Of a stretch of 64,000 nt of DNA, positions 27,700-37,302 are shown one piece after another. Source of the stretch: Hyphomicrobiales bacterium (GTDB lineage Bacteria > Pseudomonadota > Alphaproteobacteria > Rhizobiales > Rhizobiaceae); NCBI GenBank assembly GCA_900469445.1, contig UBXM01000006.1:496001-560000 (forward strand). The letters run 5' to 3'. The notes beneath the pieces were generated by a model. That model did not search any database. It was not told the DNA's origin and worked only from the letters and a program-made list of their open reading frames with translations. Each line of letters opens with the position of its first letter. Within the stretch, counting starts at the first letter, position 1. Made by a program: the position numbers and the translations under genes.

Positions 27700-29208
27700 T
27701 CACGCCAATTTTGTGATCACCCCTCTGATTTTTGCCGGCAGAGCTTCTGGCGGAAGTAAGCGAAGCAGCAATCGCAGGGAATAGAGTGACGTCAGGATCA
27801 CCGCGGCTGAACCGGTTAACAGAGCAAGCCAAAGCGGCAGGTTTTCAAAGGCCAGAAACACTAGTCCCGATAAAGACAGCATAATCAACCCATGCTGACG
27901 ATTGGCGGCAGACCAGCGAAAGCCGGTAAGGCGCCGTACGACGGCATAGATCAACACACTGTGCCACAGATAAAGACCGAAAAAGGCAACGCCGGATCCC
28001 AAAACGCCGAGCTTCGGTACGAGAAGCCAAGCGAGGCCGAGATGTACCACGGTTGCCGCCACTTCCGTGAAGAGGAAGATTTTCTGCGCACCTTTCGCCA
28101 CAATGATGAAGCCGACCGGCCAGACGACGATACGGAGCATCATGCCGAGACACAGCCAGCGCAGAAGTTCCACCGCGCCTTGAAACTCTGCGGAATAGAA
28201 AAACCTCATGATCAGCGGCGCAAACGTCAGCGTGGCGAGCAATCCGGGGCCGGCCAGCAACATGCTCACTTCGGCCTGCTCGTTGACCAGCCGGTTACAG
28301 TCCCGTTCATCGCCGATCGCAGCCGTCAGGCGTGGGTAGAAATCCGTTCCCATCGCCTGCAAAATGAAGCCGGTATAAAGGCCGCCGATGGCCCAGGCGG
28401 CCTGGTACAGTCCTGCGGCCTGAACGCCCCCCTCTGTCAGGACGATGATTCTGACAGCGTAGGCTGTGCCGAATGTGAGCAGGGTGCTGACCATGAATGC
28501 GACGCCGAGGCGAAGCAGTGCTGCCGATTCCGTGTAAAACTGGTGGGTCGATAATGAAACCGTCGGCAATCTGATCTGTCTGCTGAACCACCATATGGAA
28601 AGAGCGGAAAGTGCGGCGGTTACGACGAGGGCCGGCGCAAGCGCGTGTTCCCCGAAAATATAGATCAGAGGAACAGTGACAATGGTGGCGAAGAAACCCG
28701 AGAGGACGTTGATGCGTGCAAGACTTGAAATGCCGCGCAAGCCCTGAAGCAACGCGGTTTCTCCCGAAGAGACGAGTCTGAAAAAGACGGCAAGGGCAAG
28801 CAGGACGATGGCGCCGACATGCTGATGGTCGCCGAAGGTCAAGTCCGAGACTGGAAATGCCAAAGTGGCAAGAAGCAGGACACCCAACAAACCGAGCAAC
28901 ACTGAAAGCCGCCTAAGCGTTGCTGCCGAGCGCGAAATTCGTGTCTCATCACCGGTGCCTGCCGCCTCGGCAACCTGACGAACTCCGCTGCCGCCGACAC
29001 CCAGACCGGCAATCGCCTGGGCGATATCGATGATGGAGCCGTAAAGCCCCATTAGCCCAACCCCTTCCGGGCCCAATAAAACAGCCAGGGCTTTGTTGCG
29101 TATAATGCTGAGGGCGACGTTGATGAGGGAGGAACCACCCATCCACATCGTGGACTTGAGGATCTGGGTATAGGTCTGACTGCGTGGTGGTGTCAGGGGA
29201 TGGGTCAT
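27700..29208 (-). CDS. Polysaccharide flippase (Wzx, O-antigen translocase type)
   Basis: This 502-residue polytopic membrane protein has about twelve hydrophobic helices and would move undecaprenyl-linked repeat units across the inner membrane. The start region IRNKALAVLLGPEGVGLMGLYGSI is the conserved hallmark of this translocase group. Other helices include LSVLLGLLGVLLLATLAF and a C-terminal VFLAFENLPLWLALLTGSAAV. The ATG at 29208 has AGGGA nine bases upstream; the frame remains open for another 68 codons, which overlap the end of the export gene and look non-coding. It follows the ExoF-like gene by 61 bases in the same direction. Confidence 0.88.
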   Translation of the reverse strand: MTHPLTPPRSQTYTQILKSTMWMGGSSLINVALSIIRNKALAVLLGPEGVGLMGLYGSIIDIAQAIAGLGVGGSGVRQVAEAAGTGDETRISRSAATLRRLSVLLGLLGVLLLATLAFPVSDLTFGDHQHVGAIVLLALAVFFRLVSSGETALLQGLRGISSLARINVLSGFFATIVTVPLIYIFGEHALAPALVVTAALSALSIWWFSRQIRLPTVSLSTHQFYTESAALLRLGVAFMVSTLLTFGTAYAVRIIVLTEGGVQAAGLYQAAWAIGGLYTGFILQAMGTDFYPRLTAAIGDERDCNRLVNEQAEVSMLLAGPGLLATLTFAPLIMRFFYSAEFQGAVELLRWLCLGMMLRIVVWPVGFIIVAKGAQKIFLFTEVAATVVHLGLAWLLVPKLGVLGSGVAFFGLYLWHSVLIYAVVRRLTGFRWSAANRQHGLIMLSLSGLVFLAFENLPLWLALLTGSAAVILTSLYSLRLLLRLLPPEALPAKIRGVITKLA

Positions 29209-29269
29209 CAAGCGTCCCTGGTGCTTCGCTTGCTTTCTGAAAAAAAGATGCAAGGGTGAATGTCTTGCG

Positions 29270-30580
29270 TCACTGGCTGGCCTGGTCGTCGGACTGCGGT
29301 CCCGTTTGAGCGGGCGGGACGGCCGTTGCCCCGGATAATCCGCTGCCGGAGAGAGGTTGGGCAACCTTGAGGACGTCGCCGGGAGCCAATGTCGTTGTTT
29401 CGGAAGCCGCAAACTGAGTGATCTGTGATCCTTTCCGCCGGCTCACGGTAAAGGCAAGTGGCAGGTCTTCTCCTGACCGTTGGGAACGGTTGCCCTCCAG
29501 GAGGTTCTCGATGAGCAGCTTCTGCGTAGTGTCCCTCTTCATTTTTAGCTGATCGAAGCTCGCCTGTTCTGACTGAAGCTCTGAAGCAATTTCACTTCGC
29601 CTTGTGTCATGGAGCCCTTCAAGGTTTCTCCGTGCCTCGCTGATCCCTTGGCGGGCCCGCATCGTGGCGGTGAGGATATCGAGACGGTCCGAACGATAGG
29701 CCGTGAGCAATCGTTCCAGCTCGAGCTGACGCGACGCAATCGCAAGCCCCTGCTCGACCAGCGTCCTGACGCTGTTCAGCTGATCCTCTACCGACTTGAT
29801 ATTGTCTTCGGCGCCTCGCAGCTTTTCCTTCAGCGTATCGACCTCCGTGTTCAGGAGGTCGCCCAGTTCCGCGAACGCTTTTGACTGCCTGTCGAGTGCA
29901 TTTGAACGGGCTCGAATTATTACCCGCTCCTGGTCGAAAATTGCCGTGGCGTATTGCTGGTCGATGCCCGGAGACTGTTCGAAAGTGATGTCGGTCGATC
30001 CTGCCGTCTCCGCTCGAAGCCGCGCCAGTTTTGCAGAATGTCTCAGCAGAGCCTGTTCGATCTCCTGCAGTTCACCATTGAGGTTGATCGTCTGCAAATA
30101 CTGCTGGCTCGTGCCGCGTAGCGGCCCGCCACTCATCGTCAGAGATTGCAGGACAGTAAGGCCAGGATGGAACTTGTACTCTCCGGGTCGGGAGACCGAC
30201 CCGGTAACGTAGATCGGTGGGTACTCAAGAATCTCCAGGGCGACCGTGGGCTGCTGAACTAAGCTGATTTTCTCTTGAAGGCGCTTGGCGATTTCGTTTG
30301 CCAGATCGGTAACATCCATCTGTCCAACCGGGACGGGGCCAAGAAAGGGAAGAACAAGAGTGCTCGCGTCCGAAACCGTATATTCGCCACTGATCGCATC
30401 CCATCGTTCATACTGACTTTTGGACGAAGACCACTGGACGATCGTCATTCGCAGTTTGGACTGCGGCGCAAGCGGTAAGTTATCGGCGAGAGCCGGCGAC
30501 ACAATCCCGGCGAATATGATGTAAACGCTAAATGCCATCACAGCGCAGAACATTGGTCGGTTGAAAAATAGCTGCCTCAT
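29270..30580 (-). CDS. ExoF/Wza-like polysaccharide export protein
   Basis: This 436-residue protein has a signal sequence (MRQLFFNRPMFCAVMAFSVY, ending near PALA) and a polysaccharide-export domain: LRMTIVQWSSSKSQYERWDAISGEYTVSDA, then LVLPFLGPVPVGQMDVTDLA and VALEILEYPPIYVTGSVSRPGEY, where an SLBB-type domain begins. A long coiled-coil region spans about residues 180-370, and the C-terminal part has TTLAPGDVLKVAQPL, a second export-motif fragment. This architecture matches ExoF of rhizobial succinoglycan systems more than a plain Wza. It would act in the periplasm and outer membrane with the ExoP-like protein. Starts at 30601 and 30676 are possible alternatives. Confidence 0.86.
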   Translation of the reverse strand: MRQLFFNRPMFCAVMAFSVYIIFAGIVSPALADNLPLAPQSKLRMTIVQWSSSKSQYERWDAISGEYTVSDASTLVLPFLGPVPVGQMDVTDLANEIAKRLQEKISLVQQPTVALEILEYPPIYVTGSVSRPGEYKFHPGLTVLQSLTMSGGPLRGTSQQYLQTINLNGELQEIEQALLRHSAKLARLRAETAGSTDITFEQSPGIDQQYATAIFDQERVIIRARSNALDRQSKAFAELGDLLNTEVDTLKEKLRGAEDNIKSVEDQLNSVRTLVEQGLAIASRQLELERLLTAYRSDRLDILTATMRARQGISEARRNLEGLHDTRRSEIASELQSEQASFDQLKMKRDTTQKLLIENLLEGNRSQRSGEDLPLAFTVSRRKGSQITQFAASETTTLAPGDVLKVAQPLSGSGLSGATAVPPAQTGPQSDDQASQ

Positions 30581-30728
30581 ATTGTGTCCAGCCTTGTGCA
30601 TCCCTTTCGGATGCTGGTTTCGAGCGTTGGATACATTGCGGTTGTCTGAGCCAAGCCGCAGGCCCACGGATCGCACCGCAAGTATGCTGTCGGTGCGATT
30701 TTTGTGGAAGTCTGAGTGTTTCGCGCGG

Positions 30729-30748
30729 CCTCATCCTTAATGATGAGG
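30729..30748. promoter_or_regulatory. Inverted repeat upstream of the export gene
   Basis: CCTCATC (30729-30735) and GATGAGG (30742-30748) form a perfect 7-base inverted repeat with a 6-base AT-rich spacer, CTTAAT. It lies between the second LuxR-type gene and the ExoF-like gene, about 150 bases before the latter. There is no run of T on either side, which makes an operator more likely than an intrinsic terminator. Confidence 0.4.
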
Positions 30749-30854
30749 GAGGATCTGATGTCTAATCGGTTGCCTGTTTCAGGTGGCGCACACAGTTAGC
30801 TTATGGTGATCGGTTACCCGGGCGTCAGGACGAGCCGTCGGCCTCGATGCGCAG

Positions 30855-31553
30855 CTATCGAGCGCATACAATATCGCCGAGCTTATAGGCGACTTCGGTA
30901 CGATTGGTCGCCCCAAGCTTCCGCATGATATTGCGAACATGAACCTTTATGGTGCTTTCACACAGGTTGAGCTCCGAAGCGATATCCTTGTTGCCCTTGC
31001 CGCACCGCAGTGCCTCGGCAATGGCGAACTGACGGCGTGTGAATTTCACCGGAGACAAAGGCTTGCGCGATGTCAGGCCAAGAACATTCCCGATGCTCAA
31101 CAGGCTGCTGGCAGGGATGAACCGGCCGCCGGCGATCGCAAGACTGATGGCCCGGATGCAGATGTCTATACTCACCGAATTCGGCAAGTAGCCTCTCGCG
31201 CCCAGGGAAATCAGGTCGAGAACTGCACCGATATTCTCATCATCCGACATCACCACGACAGCGGCCGGCGAGACGGCAGTCACCACCTCGGCGATCTCGC
31301 TCGTCGCCTCGTCACGCACATGTGCGGCATAAAACAGCACTACAGCCGGCAAGCCGGTACGATCCTTTTCAGCCTTCCAGTCGCGCAATTGGGAGAAAGT
31401 CAGAATGCGCCGATTTAGATGATGAGACGCAAGGCTGTGCGCGAGACATTCCCGCTCCAGCGTCCGCCGGTCAATCAGGGCGACGTAGCCGCCGTCTGCG
31501 TGAAAGCCAGGGCCGAAATCTGCCCGATGGGAAGCCTGATCGTCATTCATCAT
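30855..31553 (-). CDS. LuxR/NarL-family regulator with a degenerate receiver domain
   Basis: This 232-residue protein has a receiver-like N-terminal domain and a C-terminal LuxR helix-turn-helix (KFTRRQFAIAEALRCGKGNK, then IASELNLCESTIKVHVRNIM). In the receiver the acidic pocket is IDRRTLER, the place of the phospho-acceptor aspartate is taken by VVLFYAAHV, and the usual GYLxK is GYLPN. It therefore cannot be phosphorylated in the ordinary way. The ATG at 31553 has GAGGAG nine bases upstream; an adjacent ATG follows. It is a paralogue of the next gene upstream (31628-32371) and probably co-transcribed with it. Its position next to the export gene suggests it regulates polysaccharide production. 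Confidence 0.87.
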   Translation of the reverse strand: MMNDDQASHRADFGPGFHADGGYVALIDRRTLERECLAHSLASHHLNRRILTFSQLRDWKAEKDRTGLPAVVLFYAAHVRDEATSEIAEVVTAVSPAAVVVMSDDENIGAVLDLISLGARGYLPNSVSIDICIRAISLAIAGGRFIPASSLLSIGNVLGLTSRKPLSPVKFTRRQFAIAEALRCGKGNKDIASELNLCESTIKVHVRNIMRKLGATNRTEVAYKLGDIVCAR

Positions 31554-31627
31554 TGGAGATTGCTCCTCTGCCGCTGTCCGCAGTGCCCGCGTCTCTTGAA
31601 ATAGCTGATGCTGGACATGCGCCGGCA

Positions 31628-32371
31628 TCAATGTTGATACATGTCAGATATCTTGAAGATGACTTCGGTGCGATTTCTCGCGTTGAGTTTCTTCATGATG
31701 TTCCGAATGTGAACCTTGACGGTGCTTTCGCGAAGCGTGAGTTCGTAGGCAATGATCTTGTTTGGTTTGCCTTGGGTCAGCGCATCGATGACATCCGCTT
31801 CGCGCTGCGTGAACATGGCTGCCCGGTGACGTTCACGCTTTTCCGCCATGGCCATAAGTTGAGGAAGATCATCAAGGGTTTCGGCCGAAATAAACGAGCC
31901 TCCCGCCAGAGCCAGCGAAATGGCACTGACGCAGACCGCTAACCCTATCGCTGAGGAGATATAGCCGTGTACACCCACTTCGAAGGCGCGCAGCACCTGA
32001 CGGAGGTCACGATTGTCGGCGAGGATCACCACATGTACGGCGGGAAAATCCTTGATCAGGTTCTGTAGATCCTGAAGGAATTTGTCGTTGTAGAAATCGC
32101 TGTGCCCGATGTTGATGAGTATGCCTTCATGACGTGGACCGGACGTCTTCCTCCAGCTATCGATGGAGGAGAACAGGTCGACCGACATGTCGAGGCCATG
32201 GGCAACGAGACTTCGTGCCAGGCATTCCCGATCGAGGGCGCGATCATCGATGATGGCCAGTTTTCGCGGATCTTTTCCCAGTCGCGTCGTGATCTCCGGC
32301 TGAGAAGTGGCCAGCAGGCCAAGTTCGGTCAGCGTTGCGGTCGGATCATAGGTTTTTATGGCGGTGGACAT
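31628..32371 (-). CDS. LuxR/NarL-family regulator with a degenerate receiver domain
   Basis: This 247-residue paralogue of the neighbouring regulator shares the segment IIDDRALDRECLARSLVAHG with its counterpart and AISLALAGGSFISAETL before the linker. Its DNA-binding domain is MFTQREADVIDALTQGKPNK then IIAYELTLRESTVKVHIRNI. The acidic pair is kept (IDDR), but the phospho-acceptor site reads GILINIGHSD without aspartate in place, and the conserved lysine is replaced (GYISSAIG). The start at 32371 is preceded by GGGAGAGAAAGA; a longer frame exists. The spacing of 74 bases to the next gene and shared direction suggest a tandem duplication. Confidence 0.87.
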   Translation of the reverse strand: MSTAIKTYDPTATLTELGLLATSQPEITTRLGKDPRKLAIIDDRALDRECLARSLVAHGLDMSVDLFSSIDSWRKTSGPRHEGILINIGHSDFYNDKFLQDLQNLIKDFPAVHVVILADNRDLRQVLRAFEVGVHGYISSAIGLAVCVSAISLALAGGSFISAETLDDLPQLMAMAEKRERHRAAMFTQREADVIDALTQGKPNKIIAYELTLRESTVKVHIRNIMKKLNARNRTEVIFKISDMYQH

Positions 32372-33012
32372 TCTTTCTCTCCCCCAATTGGATCGTAGCG
32401 CCGACATCCATGACATCGGCTGCGATCCGTTTAAGTTCGCCCTGTTTTGATCCCGCAAATTGAGTGTGTTCGGACCCATGAAGTATGGGACGTTAGAATG
32501 GTATGCTCACCTCGTGCGATCTATCCTACGTTTCAGGCAGGCACCCCTCCCGCCGAACCCTAGTCTCGCAATCCCCACGGCTTAATTTCTAAGGCGGTGG
32601 TGATGTCGTCATACTACGATGGAGTAGTACAATTGTGAAGTCTTCGGAAAATACCCATAGGTGTACTGGGTCGTGATGGAGCGAAGCTCATATTTTGCAA
32701 ATTTTTGCGGCGCAAAATAAGTATAATGTAGTGAAGTGGCGTCGACTTTGCTTCAAAAGACTTATATTGTCTCGATGCGGTACACCTTAAACGCATATAA
32801 ACCGCAGCGTCATGGGGCTGTACCATGCGCAAAAGGGGTTGGATACCGGCCGGCAGGACGAGAGCCTAAGCGATAGAACTGCATGACAATCAAAAATGCC
32901 AGCCGCGTTGATCTCGGTCGCAGGAGACGACGCTCTGACGGTCTGTCGCTATCTCGGAAGGTGACCTTGATCTGGAAGATGTCGGCTCGAAAGCGCCGGT
33001 AAAAACACTCGC
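32372..33012. promoter_or_regulatory. Divergent regulatory region between LuxR pair and CheBR-kinase gene
   Basis: About 640 bases, locally AT-rich (32600-32800). Three elements stand out. TACTAC (32612-32617) and GTAGTA (32624-32629) form a perfect inverted repeat with a 6-base spacer. ATTTTGC (32692-32698) and GCAAAAT (32712-32718) form another. A TATAAT hexamer lies at 32722-32727 on the plus strand, without a convincing -35 at normal spacing. These could be promoter and operator sites for either side. No gene is apparent. Confidence 0.4.
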
Positions 33013-36000
33013 GTGGAAACGATGCTCGAGGCAGATAGCGAATACAAGGTTGTGGGAATTGGTGCCTCATCGGGCGGTCTCAGTGCGATAAGAGCGCTTT
33101 TAAAGGAACTGCCTGCACCTACCGGCTGTGCTTTTCTGCTTGTGCAGCATCTTCACCCTGACCACGAGAGCATGCTTGCCGAATTGTTGGCTGACGTCAC
33201 CACTCTGACTGTTGTACAGGCGGTCGATGGTGCCGATCTGCGGCCCGAACACGTCTATGTCATACCTCCAGGCGTGTACATGTCTGTCGAAGCGCAGAAA
33301 ATCCGTCTCAGTCGAGACCCTGAGCAACGTGGAGTGAGGCTTCCATTCGATTTCCTGACGCGGTCTCTGGCAAAGGAATACGGCCACCGAGCAATCTCGG
33401 TTATCCTTTCGGGAACCGGATCTGACGGCTCGGTCACGGCGAGTCTTCTGGGGGCTGCCGGTGGGCTGGTCCTGGTACAAGAGCCAAAAGAAGCCGCGTT
33501 TGATGGGATGCCGCGGAGCGCAATTGCTTCCGCTGCCTGTGCGGCCGTACTTCCGATTGCCGGTATCGCCGAAGCGATCATCCGTTACCAGCCACTGGCC
33601 GCCAATGCTCCTTCAGGCGCCATAGACCCCAAAAAAACAGGGTTTCTGCCGCAGATCATCGAGGTTTTGAGACGGTCCACCCCGAACGACTTCTCGTCCT
33701 ACAAACATGGGACCCTGCAACGCCGCGTCGAGAAGCGCCTTGCCATTCTCGGCATTCCCGAAGACGAGGCAGAGCGATATCTCGACATGCTCGAAAATAG
33801 CGAGGAGGAACGGCGGTACCTTGCGAAGAACCTTCTGATCAACGTCACGGGGTTCTTTCGCGACATCACAGTTTTCGATTTCCTTCGCTCACGCATCATC
33901 CCCGATCTCATTCGAGCCAAGCTCGGCGACGATACGATAAGAATATGGGTTGCAGGCTGCAGCACCGGTGAGGAGGCTTATTCTCTCGCCATCCTGTTTC
34001 TCCAACATATCAAATCGTCAGGACTGGCATTCAAAGTGCAGGTATTTGGATCGGACGCCGATCCCGACGCCATTGCCATCGCGAGGCATGGTCACTATCC
34101 GGCCTCTGCCGTTCAGACTGTGCCGCCGCAATTTCTCAGTGACTATTTTATCCGCGACGAGACCGGTTACAGCGTTCTGCCCGAACTTCGCGAAAGCGTT
34201 ATCTTTGCTGTCCATAACGTTCTTAGCGATCCGCCCTTTTCCAACATGGATCTCGTTTCCTGTCGCAATCTGCTGATCTATCTGGAGCCCGATGCCCAGG
34301 CCCAGGTGCTCGCATTGTTGAGTTTCGCGCTGCACGAAAACGGTGTTCTGCTTATTGGGAAGTCTGAAACCGTAGGCAGAATGGACGATCGCTTCAGGCT
34401 TATTTCCAAGGCTGAACGTGTCTACCGTCGGCTCGGAGGCCAGATCGCCGACGATCTGCACTTCAAGATGACGGCAATCAGCAATTCGCTTGCGCCGACA
34501 CCGCCCGGCAGGGTGAGCGGGATCGAACATCAGAACACGCTGGGCGCCATCGTCTCGCACGCTCTGCTAGACCGACATATCCCGCCGGCAATTCTGATCA
34601 ATCGCCAGGGTGACTATCTTTATTCGGTCGGCCCCACCGAAAAAATCCTTCAGTTCGCGCCCGGTCCCGCATCCTACAACCTATATTCCATCACGCCGAA
34701 ATCCCTTCACAACAAAATTCGCTCCGCAATTCATCGCGCTGCGCGGGATGATAAACCCTTTGTCGCCCATGGCGCAAAATTGGAAATCGACGGCATCGAA
34801 GTGCAATTCAGCATCGAGGTCGATCCCCTTTCTGACCATAATGGAGAGCTGCTCCTGATCTGCTTCGTTGAGGAGCGCCAGACGGATGAATTGACGAATT
34901 CGCAACCAGGTGGGAGTGCCGATAGCGCGCGCTTCATCGAGCTCGAACTCGAACTGGAGGAGACCCGTGCTGAACTTCAGGATGCCATTCACAGTCTTGA
35001 AATTGCCGGGCGGGAACAGAAGATTATCACCGCCGAAGCACTCTCGCTGAACGAAGAGTATCAGTCGACCAACGAGGAGCTCGTAACCTCCAAGGAAGAG
35101 CTGCAATCGCTCAATGAGGAATTGACGTCTCTGAATAGCCAGCTGCAGGAAACATTGGAGCGTCAGCAGTCGATATTTAATGACCTCGAGAATGTTCTCG
35201 TCAGCACCGACGTCCCGATGCTCTTCCTCGATGTCTCGCTCAGGATCCGGTTCTTCACACCGGCAATGCGGTCGCTCTTCAACATTTTGCCTTCCGACGT
35301 TGGCAGGCCGTTTTCCGACCTAAGTCCCCTGGCTGACGACATGAGCCTGTCGACCGATGCATTGGCAGTCCTGGAGACCGGCGGTTCGATCGACAAGGAA
35401 ACTGCGGCGCGCGACGGTCGCTGGTATATTCGACGGATCAAGCCCTATCGTATGAAGCAGGGAAGGATCGAAGGCGTCGTCATCACCTTCATCGATATGA
35501 GTGTCCAGAAGCAGATCGCTGAGGGCCGAGAGTCTGCGAAGAGATCGGCAGAGCTTGCGACGGAAGCCAAGTCGAAGCTTCTGACAGCCGCAAGCCATGA
35601 CCTGCGACAACCTCTTCAGACGTTGAAACTTCTCCACGGGCTTCTGGAAAAAAGCGCAGACGACCCCCAATCGCGCATTTTCGTCAAGCGCATGGAGGAA
35701 ACGCTGACCTCGATGTCGCGGATACTCAACACCGTGCTGGATATCGATCAGATTGAAGCCGGGATAGTGCATCCCCAGTTCGAAAATTTCGCCGTGAACG
35801 ACATTTTGGAGCGGCTGGAGCGGGAGTTTTCTTACCAAGCCAGAGCAAAGGGGCTGCAACTGCGCGTCGTCTCCTGCCAACGCGTAATACATACCGATCC
35901 CCGTCTTCTTGAGCAGATCGTCCGCAATTTGCTGTCGAATGCGTTGAAATACACATTGAAGGGCAGGATTCTGGTCGGCTGCCGACGGAAAGGCGAGAAG

Positions 36001-37302
36001 CTCAAACTGCAAGTATGGGATACCGGCATTGGAATTCCCGAAAACCAGATCGGCAACGTCTTCAATGAATATCATCGGGTGGACGCGGATCATGAAGACC
36101 GGGAATACGGGCTGGGACTTGGCCTTTCGATTGTTAAGCGCCTCAGTGATCTGACTGGTCTGAATGTATCTGTTTGCTCGACTGCCGGAAAAGGGTCGGT
36201 TTTTTCCGTCGAGATCGATATGGCGCCAAGGGGAAGTCCGCGCGTTACCTTGCCTCAGACGGCACGCCAAGTTCCAAGTCACCCAACTGCGTCTGTTCTC
36301 GTGGTTGAAGATGAGGACGGCATGCGCGATCTTCTCGAAATGGGGCTGGAGCAGGCCGGTTATAGTGTGGCCGCAGCGGCGAATGGCTCCCAAGCCATCA
36401 ACCTCGTGCAAAATGCAGACTTCGTCCCGGAGATAATTCTGGCGGATCTCAATCTTCATCCTGGAATGGACGGGATCAGCGCGATCACGAATATCCGCAG
36501 TCTTTTGGGGCATGCGACACCCGCGCTGATCCTGACGGGCGACATCTCCAGCCTCACGTTGCGCAAATGCGCGCGGCACAAAATCGCGCATCTGAACAAG
36601 CCGGCGAAACTCAAGGACATCGTGAATGCGATCGTCGTCTTGCAGACACAGGCCCAAGACCCGGAAATGTCAGGCGACACGGCCACGACACAAGACAATG
36701 CTTGCACATTGATCGAGATTATTGATGACGATGCCGGAGTAAGAGACAGCGTCGAGTTTTTTTTCGGTGACGGTGCTTGGTCGGTTATGACGTACATCTC
36801 GGCGGAGGCGTATCTGGCCGGATATGATCCGGAGCGCGCAAGCTGCTTGCTGATCGATGCCCATCTGACCGGTATGAGCGGTCTGGATCTTTTGAGCCAA
36901 TTGAAGGAAAAGCACCATCGGTTCCCGATGATTATCGTTACCGGACACAGCGATGTACACATGGCTGTCGAGGCCATGAAACGCGGCGCGGTCGATTTTG
37001 TGGAAAAGCCGTTTTCGTCACAGGAAATCCAGCTAAGTGTTCGGAAGGCTCTGCTTTCGTCACGCGGTAACGGTGAACGCGCCGAGCGGCGTGATGCTGC
37101 CAGAAAAACGCTGAGCGTCCTGACAACCCGACAGCGCCAAATCCTGGACCGCATTTTAAGTGGTCAGCCCAACAAGATCATCGCGGCGGAAATGAAAATC
37201 AGTCAACGAACAGTGGAAAACCACCGCGCCTCGATCATGCGTCGCACGGGGTCGGCCTCTCTGCCGGCTCTCCTTCGCGTTGTCGTCGCTGCCGAGGAAT
37301 AG
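33013..37302 (+). CDS. CheB-CheR-PAS-histidine kinase-REC-REC-LuxR fusion protein
   Basis: This 1429-residue protein joins seven modules. Residues 1-190 are a CheB methylesterase (GIGASSGG with S19, QHLHPDH, GTGSDGS). About 215-470 is a CheR methyltransferase (FSSYKHGTLQRRVEKR, VTGFFRD, WVAGCSTGEEAYSL). About 640-720 is a strong coiled coil (EEYQSTNEELVTSKEELQSL), then a PAS domain. The histidine kinase has H862 in AASHDLRQPLQ, NLLSNALKYT, DTGIGIP and GLGLGLSIVKR. Receiver 1 has D1145 (ILADLNL); receiver 2 has D1282 (LLIDAHLTG) and resembles FixJ, followed by a LuxR helix-turn-helix (LTTRQRQILDRILSGQPNK). The frame opens with GTG at 33013; ATG 33022 with GGAAA upstream is equally likely. No membrane segment is evident, so sensing is cytosolic. 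Confidence 0.93.
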   Translation: METMLEADSEYKVVGIGASSGGLSAIRALLKELPAPTGCAFLLVQHLHPDHESMLAELLADVTTLTVVQAVDGADLRPEHVYVIPPGVYMSVEAQKIRLSRDPEQRGVRLPFDFLTRSLAKEYGHRAISVILSGTGSDGSVTASLLGAAGGLVLVQEPKEAAFDGMPRSAIASAACAAVLPIAGIAEAIIRYQPLAANAPSGAIDPKKTGFLPQIIEVLRRSTPNDFSSYKHGTLQRRVEKRLAILGIPEDEAERYLDMLENSEEERRYLAKNLLINVTGFFRDITVFDFLRSRIIPDLIRAKLGDDTIRIWVAGCSTGEEAYSLAILFLQHIKSSGLAFKVQVFGSDADPDAIAIARHGHYPASAVQTVPPQFLSDYFIRDETGYSVLPELRESVIFAVHNVLSDPPFSNMDLVSCRNLLIYLEPDAQAQVLALLSFALHENGVLLIGKSETVGRMDDRFRLISKAERVYRRLGGQIADDLHFKMTAISNSLAPTPPGRVSGIEHQNTLGAIVSHALLDRHIPPAILINRQGDYLYSVGPTEKILQFAPGPASYNLYSITPKSLHNKIRSAIHRAARDDKPFVAHGAKLEIDGIEVQFSIEVDPLSDHNGELLLICFVEERQTDELTNSQPGGSADSARFIELELELEETRAELQDAIHSLEIAGREQKIITAEALSLNEEYQSTNEELVTSKEELQSLNEELTSLNSQLQETLERQQSIFNDLENVLVSTDVPMLFLDVSLRIRFFTPAMRSLFNILPSDVGRPFSDLSPLADDMSLSTDALAVLETGGSIDKETAARDGRWYIRRIKPYRMKQGRIEGVVITFIDMSVQKQIAEGRESAKRSAELATEAKSKLLTAASHDLRQPLQTLKLLHGLLEKSADDPQSRIFVKRMEETLTSMSRILNTVLDIDQIEAGIVHPQFENFAVNDILERLEREFSYQARAKGLQLRVVSCQRVIHTDPRLLEQIVRNLLSNALKYTLKGRILVGCRRKGEKLKLQVWDTGIGIPENQIGNVFNEYHRVDADHEDREYGLGLGLSIVKRLSDLTGLNVSVCSTAGKGSVFSVEIDMAPRGSPRVTLPQTARQVPSHPTASVLVVEDEDGMRDLLEMGLEQAGYSVAAAANGSQAINLVQNADFVPEIILADLNLHPGMDGISAITNIRSLLGHATPALILTGDISSLTLRKCARHKIAHLNKPAKLKDIVNAIVVLQTQAQDPEMSGDTATTQDNACTLIEIIDDDAGVRDSVEFFFGDGAWSVMTYISAEAYLAGYDPERASCLLIDAHLTGMSGLDLLSQLKEKHHRFPMIIVTGHSDVHMAVEAMKRGAVDFVEKPFSSQEIQLSVRKALLSSRGNGERAERRDAARKTLSVLTTRQRQILDRILSGQPNKIIAAEMKISQRTVENHRASIMRRTGSASLPALLRVVVAAEE

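Noticed and set aside
35320..36657. Long minus-strand open frame inside the CheBR-kinase fusion gene
   Set aside because: It overlaps the kinase and receiver domains, which are intact in the plus frame, and shows no family features of its own.
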